DNA from: JACQAI01 sp035507915
GTDB lineage: Bacteria > Pseudomonadota > Alphaproteobacteria > Elsterales > Elsteraceae
Direction of reading: 5' to 3'
Assembly (NCBI GenBank): GCA_035507915.1
Contig: DATJNS010000456.1
Coordinates: 1 to 8,629, forward strand
DNA length: 8,629 nt
Position numbers and translations under genes: made by a program. The number at the start of each line of letters is the position of its first letter. The stretch's first letter is position 1. The notes below the pieces were generated by a model. The model was not told where the DNA came from, made no database searches, and was given only the letters and a program-made list of their open reading frames with translations. Shown piece after piece: positions 5,595 through 8,629 of this stretch.

Positions 5595-6346
5595 ACGTAG
5601 CCGGACACGCCGTCCCACAGAAGCTTGAGCGCGGTCAGCACCAGGAGACAGTAGCAGGCGCGATAGAGCTGCCGCTGGTCTAGGCGTTGATGAAGGCGCC
5701 AGCCGGTCCATACCCCCAGCGGCACCGCCGGCAGGCACAGCGCCATGATGGTCACGAGCGAGCGATCGAGGCCGGCGACCAGCAGCCACGGTCCGGCTTT
5801 GGCGACGTTCGCGACCGTGAAGAAGATGCTGGTCGTCCCGGCATACAACGCCTTCGGCAGGCCGAGCGAGAGCAGATAGATCGCCAGCGGCGGCCCGCCC
5901 GAATGCGCGATCATGGTCGTCACGCCCGCGGCGGAGCCGGCCACGCCGGCGCGCCAGACCGAGCGCGGCCGCGCGACCACCTCGCCCGACTGCCGGAGCC
6001 AGAGCGCCGCGAAGATCAGCGTCACCAATGCCACCAGGATGGCGACGGCGCGTCGGTCGAGCGCGCTGAGCAACCAGTAACCCGCACCGATCCCCACCAG
6101 CAGGGTCGGGACCAGCACGACCAGATCGGGCTTCGACCACGTTGCCGGCCGCCAATAGCGGATCGCGACCACGTCCATCGCGATGAACAGCGGCGCCAGC
6201 ATGCCGCCGGCCTGCACCGGATCCATCGTGAGCGACAAGAGCGGGATGCCGATGATCGCGAAGCCGCCACCGAACGCGCCGCGCATGAAGGCGATCAGGA
6301 AGACGCCCAGCTCGGCGACGCACAGCGTGGCGATGTCGATGGTCAC
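5588..6346 (-). CDS. TauE/SafE family membrane permease (DUF81-type)
   Basis: A 252-aa polytopic membrane protein with the two-repeat layout of the sulfite exporter TauE/SafE family. The first half has GAFGGGFAIIGIPLL (23-37). The second half, starting near residue 131, has GSAAGVTTMIAHSGGPP (137-153) and then LGLPKALYAGTTSIFFTVAN (161-180). Hydrophobic segments occur near 7-22, 45-62, 75-94, 99-117, 134-155, 170-190, 196-215 and 228-244. Members export sulfite, sulfoacetate or other organosulfur anions, but many have no known substrate, so substrate is not assigned. The start is GTG at 6346; a TAG stop lies 12 codons upstream in frame and no ATG intervenes. GGAG sits only two bases before the GTG, closer than usual. 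Confidence 0.85.
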   Translation of the reverse strand: MTIDIATLCVAELGVFLIAFMRGAFGGGFAIIGIPLLSLTMDPVQAGGMLAPLFIAMDVVAIRYWRPATWSKPDLVVLVPTLLVGIGAGYWLLSALDRRAVAILVALVTLIFAALWLRQSGEVVARPRSVWRAGVAGSAAGVTTMIAHSGGPPLAIYLLSLGLPKALYAGTTSIFFTVANVAKAGPWLLVAGLDRSLVTIMALCLPAVPLGVWTGWRLHQRLDQRQLYRACYCLLVLTALKLLWDGVSGYVR

Positions 6347-6412
6347 GGCTCCGGGTTGCGCCGAGGGGCTGCGTAGATGAGGCTATCGACGTCGGGGCGG
6401 GGGACGCGTCGA

Positions 6413-6883
6413 CTACCGCGGCGCCACGCGCCAGCTGCCGTCGGATTGGCGGCACGCGTAGCCGTACGCGATCTGCGGACGACCGCCAATCAGCACTCGG
6501 GATTGGTATTCGCGGCAGTCGCTGGCCACGGCCGCCGGCGCAGATGCGGCCGGCGCCGCGATATTGGCGCCGGTGCTCGCTGCGATCGGTGCGACCGCGG
6601 ACGTGTAGGTGACTGGCGCGAAAGCCGCCGACGAATAGGTGATCGGCGCATAGTACGTCGCCGGGTAGCCGTAGTACGCCGGATACGGATAGCCGGCATA
6701 CGGATAGCCGGACCACCCGAACGGGCCGTAGCAGCAACCGAAGCCGAACCCGACACCGACGAAACCGCCGTGAAATCCGAAATGGCCATGCGGGCCGAAG
6801 GCGGCGGCTGGAGATGACGGCAGTCCGGCCAGGATCAATCCGCCGAGTCCGAGCGCCAATCGCGTCGCGCCGCCGCCGATCAT
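6413..6883 (-). CDS. Exported Gly/Tyr/Pro-rich protein with 17-kDa-antigen-like C-terminus (paralogue A)
   Basis: A 156-aa predicted exported protein. A signal peptide covers about residues 1-28 (RLALGLGGLILAGLPSSPAAA). Then come a Gly/Phe/His stretch with a double cysteine (GFGFGCCYG, 46-53) and a Tyr/Pro-rich region (GYPYAGYPYPAYYGYP, 59-74), followed by an Ala/Thr/Pro-rich spacer. The C-terminal module CREYQSRVLIGGRPQIAYG (123-141) with ACRQSDGSWRV (143-153) resembles the C-terminus of RT0821/17-kDa surface-antigen-like proteins. The open frame extends upstream to 7117, but ATG 6883 is chosen: GGGAGG lies about five bases before it and the signal peptide begins there. It is a paralogue of the protein encoded at 7438-7950. 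Probably located in the periplasm or envelope; function unknown. Confidence 0.78.
   Translation of the reverse strand: MIGGGATRLALGLGGLILAGLPSSPAAAFGPHGHFGFHGGFVGVGFGFGCCYGPFGWSGYPYAGYPYPAYYGYPATYYAPITYSSAAFAPVTYTSAVAPIAASTGANIAAPAASAPAAVASDCREYQSRVLIGGRPQIAYGYACRQSDGSWRVAPR
6683..6711. repeat. Short 15-bp-period direct repeat inside paralogue A
   Basis: ATACGGATAGCCGG occurs at 6683-6696 and again at 6698-6711. On the coding strand it encodes the repeated Tyr/Pro/Gly units of the low-complexity region (GYPYAGYPYP). Such a repeat can expand or contract by slippage. Confidence 0.7.
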
Positions 6884-6950
6884 GGGCCCCTCCCGCCGAC
6901 GATAGGACCGGTTTGCGCGCCGCGGTGGCGCGATCGATCCTCCGTCTGCC

Positions 6951-6979
6951 GTCATAGCGCGGTGACGCGGTGTCGACAA
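6951..6979 (-). promoter_or_regulatory. Candidate promoter upstream of paralogue A
   Basis: On the minus strand TTGTCG (plus 6974-6979) and TATGAC (plus 6951-6956) are 17 bp apart, each matching four of six consensus bases. It lies just downstream of the WXXGXW gene stop and would give a leader of about 60 nt before the ATG at 6883. The match is modest. Confidence 0.25.
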
Positions 6980-6989
6980 CCGCAGCGCG

Positions 6990-7361
6990 CTACCGCCAGT
7001 GGCCCGGCTCCCAAACATAGCCGTAGGGTCCCGGTACCCAGTGCGGCGCGATCCACACAGCGTGCCGGCGCGGCCGATGCACGTAAACGCCGGGCATCCA
7101 CACATAGGCGCGCCCATCCCAGCGCCAGTAGCCGGGCTGCCAGATCATCACGCCCGGCGGTCCGGGCGGCGGCGGAACCGCTTCGACCTGGGGCGGCGGT
7201 GGCGGCCCTGGCGCGATGATGGCTCCGGGAGGTGGCGGAGCACCCGGTGGCGGCGCACCGGGAGGCGGATACGCGCCTGGTGGCGGTGACTGCGCGAGCG
7301 CCGCACCAGCGCCGAGGCTCGCTGTCACGCACAGCGCGATGATCGATCGGCGCAACATCAT
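6990..7361 (-). CDS. Exported proline-rich WXXGXW-repeat protein
   Basis: A 123-aa predicted exported protein. The signal peptide is residues 1-23 (LRRSIIALCVTASLGAGAALA, cleavage before Q24). A proline/glycine-rich segment follows (about 25-70) with PPPGA units. The C-terminal half carries YXWXXGXW-type repeats: WQPGYW (74-79), WMPGVY (88-93), WVPGPYGYVW (108-117) and WEPGHW (117-122). This repeat class is widespread in small exported proteobacterial proteins of unknown function and is presumed to act in the envelope. The start may be ATG 7361 or the adjacent ATG 7358; GGAAGGAA lies just upstream of both. The gene lies between two paralogous exported genes on the same strand, 76 bp after one and 106 bp before the other. 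Confidence 0.8.
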   Translation of the reverse strand: MMLRRSIIALCVTASLGAGAALAQSPPPGAYPPPGAPPPGAPPPPGAIIAPGPPPPPQVEAVPPPPGPPGVMIWQPGYWRWDGRAYVWMPGVYVHRPRRHAVWIAPHWVPGPYGYVWEPGHWR

Positions 7362-7437
7362 GTTCCTTCCGCCCTAGTGGTCGCGACACCAAATTACGGG
7401 CGGTCTCCGGCAAACGTTCCCGATGCGTCGGAGGACC

Positions 7438-7950
7438 CTAGGGGGTCGTCACGCGCCACGTGCCATCCGGCTGACGGCACGCGTAGCCATAGGCCATCTC
7501 GCGGCGACCGCCGATCACGACCGGGGATTGGTACTCGCGACAATCCCCTGCACTGGCTTCCGGCGCGTTCGTCGGCGGATTGGAAGCGTCGTACGCGAGC
7601 GGAGGCGTCTCACCCGACGCGTACGGCGACGTCGACGGCGACACGTAGGTTGGCGGCGAATAGCCGTAATAGGGCGCCGCAGAATAATCGTAGGCGGGCG
7701 GATAGCCGTAGCCATACGCATAGAACGGATCGTAGTAGCCGAAGCCGCCATAGCAGCAGCCGAACCCGAAGCCGCCGCGGAAACCATGATCAAATCCGCC
7801 GTGGAAACCGCCGAACCCGCCATGACCGCCGCCGCCATGGCCACCGCCGTGGCCGCCGCCACCCCAGGCCATCGCGTCGGGCGCCGCGAGCGCCACCAGG
7901 GCTAACCCGCAGAGCCCCAATGCCCAGCGTGGCGCCCAACTGCGGATCAT
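7438..7950 (-). CDS. Exported His/Gly/Tyr-rich protein with 17-kDa-antigen-like C-terminus (paralogue B)
   Basis: A 170-aa predicted exported protein. The signal peptide is residues 1-28 (WALGLCGLALVALAAPDAMA). A His/Gly-rich tract follows (29-60, repeated GGGHGG and GGFHGG), then GFGFGCCYGGFGYY (60-73) with a double cysteine. A Tyr/Pro-rich spacer leads to the C-terminal module CREYQSPVVIGGRREMAYG (137-155) with ACRQPDGTWRV (157-167). Both ends match paralogue A at 6413-6883, while the middle differs in length and composition. ATG 7950 is chosen over an upstream TTG (7968) because GGGAGG sits five bases before it. The His-rich tract could bind metal ions, which is inference. Probably in the periplasm or envelope; function unknown. 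Confidence 0.8.
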   Translation of the reverse strand: MIRSWAPRWALGLCGLALVALAAPDAMAWGGGGHGGGHGGGGHGGFGGFHGGFDHGFRGGFGFGCCYGGFGYYDPFYAYGYGYPPAYDYSAAPYYGYSPPTYVSPSTSPYASGETPPLAYDASNPPTNAPEASAGDCREYQSPVVIGGRREMAYGYACRQPDGTWRVTTP

Positions 7951-8118
7951 GATCGCCTCCCGACTCAATCGCGTGATGACACGGCTTCGGCCGACAGCAC
8001 GCCTGCGTCACTGATGGCGACACTCACTCGCCAAAACGGGATATGGGCACGCGCGTCCCAACGCCAAGTGTGCCACCGCGTGACAACCGTGCGCCCGGTG
8101 CGGGCGGGGCCGCGCGAT
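7951..8118. other. Intergenic region with a small hairpin
   Basis: No credible gene. It contains the leader of paralogue B and the 3' flank of the GMC gene. A perfect 6-bp stem, CGCCCG-gtg-CGGGCG (8092-8106), lies 12 bases after the GMC stop; with no U-run it is only a weak terminator candidate. I see no convincing promoter for paralogue B. Confidence 0.4.
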
Positions 8119-8629
8119 CTAGGCCGCGCGCGCCCCGACCGGTGCCGCGTGGCTGCCCGCGAGGATCATGTCGGCGGCCTTCTCGGCGATCATGATCACG
8201 GTGGCGTTGGTGTTGCCGGAGACCACGCTCGGCATGATCGATGCGTCGACCACGCGCAACCCGTCGAGCCCTCGCACTTTGAGCGACGTGTCGACCACCG
8301 CGGTGTCCTGCGGACCCATCATGCAGGTGCTGGTCGGATGGAAGGTCGTGCTCGCCGTGCGCGCGACGTGGGCGAGCCAGCCCTCGTCGGTGTCGACGTC
8401 GGCGCCCGGCCAGAACTCCCCGGTCACATAGGGATACATGGCGGGGCTGCGGAATACGCGGCGCGCGACGCGCAGACCCGCCACCATAGTGTCCCGGTCG
8501 TTCTGGGTCGCCAGGTAGTTGGGCTGGATCGCCGGCGGCGCTGCGGCATCGGGCGATTGGATGCGCAACCAACCGCGGCTTTCCGGCCGGCACGGGATGC
8601 AGGTCGCCTGGCAACCCGGGAAATCGTGC
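8119..8629 (-). CDS. GMC oxidoreductase, C-terminal part (choline dehydrogenase-like), partial
   Basis: The last 169 residues of a flavin (FAD)-dependent GMC-family alcohol/choline dehydrogenase; the start lies beyond the right edge. Visible text begins HDFPGCQATCIPCRPESRGW, then IQSPDAAAPPAIQPNYLA and LRVARRVF. The GMC C-terminal signature follows: TTFHPTSTCMMG with the catalytic histidine, VRGLDGLRVVDASIMP, and VSGNTNATVIMIAEKAADMI with the catalytic-pair asparagine. Full-length members have about 530-560 residues with an N-terminal FAD-binding GxGxxG motif, which is not in the window. The substrate is not determinable from this part; choline, other alcohols or polyethylene glycol are all known for the family. 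At the position where relatives usually read something like VCQLRPESRG, it has TCIPCRPESRG. Confidence 0.9.
   Translation of the reverse strand, partial: HDFPGCQATCIPCRPESRGWLRIQSPDAAAPPAIQPNYLATQNDRDTMVAGLRVARRVFRSPAMYPYVTGEFWPGADVDTDEGWLAHVARTASTTFHPTSTCMMGPQDTAVVDTSLKVRGLDGLRVVDASIMPSVVSGNTNATVIMIAEKAADMILAGSHAAPVGARAA

Noticed and set aside
5565..6737. 390-codon minus-strand frame across the TauE/SafE gene
   Set aside because: An Arg/Gly/Ala-rich alternative frame with no membrane segments; the true frame (5588-6346) has the permease motifs.
6884..7117. N-terminal 78-codon extension of paralogue A
   Set aside because: The extension overlaps the WXXGXW gene, lacks protein-like features and would bury the signal peptide; a Shine-Dalgarno precedes ATG 6883.
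7196..7280. Repeated GGTGGCGG-type units resembling a repeat array
   Set aside because: These are codon-level repeats of a Pro/Gly-rich coding segment (PPPGA units), not CRISPR: there are no uniform repeats with unique spacers.
7377..7952. 191- and 160-codon plus-strand frames opposite paralogue B
   Set aside because: Arginine-rich low complexity produced by the complement of Gly/Tyr/Pro codons; no start signal or domain.
8024..8614. 196-codon minus-strand frame overlapping the GMC gene
   Set aside because: Different frame from the GMC C-terminus, which carries the conserved HPTSTCMMG and GNTNATVIMIAEKAADMI blocks; this frame is a shadow.

Overview
The window is high-GC bacterial chromosome with tightly packed genes and no RNA genes, transposons or CRISPR. 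The gene families point to an alphaproteobacterium of the Rhodospirillales/Hyphomicrobiales type: an ArsR-SRPBCC-DUF899 cassette, DctA, a hydrolase of the OsmC-fusion lineage, secreted proteins with a C-terminal 17-kDa-antigen-like module, a WXXGXW-repeat protein and a GMC oxidoreductase. The lineage is an inference from gene content; there is no marker gene.

Layout. (1) 1-2537, plus strand: a four-gene unit that looks like an operon. It encodes an ArsR-type repressor, a single-domain SRPBCC/AHSA1 protein, a DUF899 thioredoxin-like protein and a double-domain SRPBCC protein. Two tandem 16-bp units, each holding a TTAACC-N4-GGTT palindrome, lie directly in front of the first start codon and are the likely repressor operator. 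(2) 2544-4756, minus strand: a C4-dicarboxylate:cation symporter (DctA) preceded by a stand-alone alpha/beta hydrolase that resembles the N-terminal half of hydrolase-OsmC fusion proteins. (3) 4743-5581, plus strand: a possible 57-codon ORF followed, with an ATGA stop/start overlap, by a YoaK/DUF1275 membrane protein. (4) 5588-6346, minus strand: a TauE/SafE-type membrane permease. (5) 6413-7950, minus strand: three exported, low-complexity proteins. Two paralogues (156 and 170 aa) with the same C-terminal module flank a proline-rich WXXGXW-repeat protein. (6) 8119-8629, minus strand: the C-terminal part of a GMC (choline dehydrogenase-like) oxidoreductase that runs off the right edge.

How the genes may work together. 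Region 1 is a self-regulated response cassette: small-molecule-binding SRPBCC folds with a thioredoxin-like protein under a repressor with no visible metal-binding cysteine motif. Its inducer and chemistry are unknown. Region 5 looks like a small cell-envelope locus. The two convergent gene pairs (2537/2544 and 5581/5588) each have only 6 bp between stop codons, and each pair of stops sits in an inverted repeat. Nothing in the sequence demonstrates a wholly new system. The best candidates for follow-up are the ArsR-SRPBCC-DUF899-SRPBCC2 operon with its tandem operator and the paralogue/WXXGXW/paralogue envelope locus.
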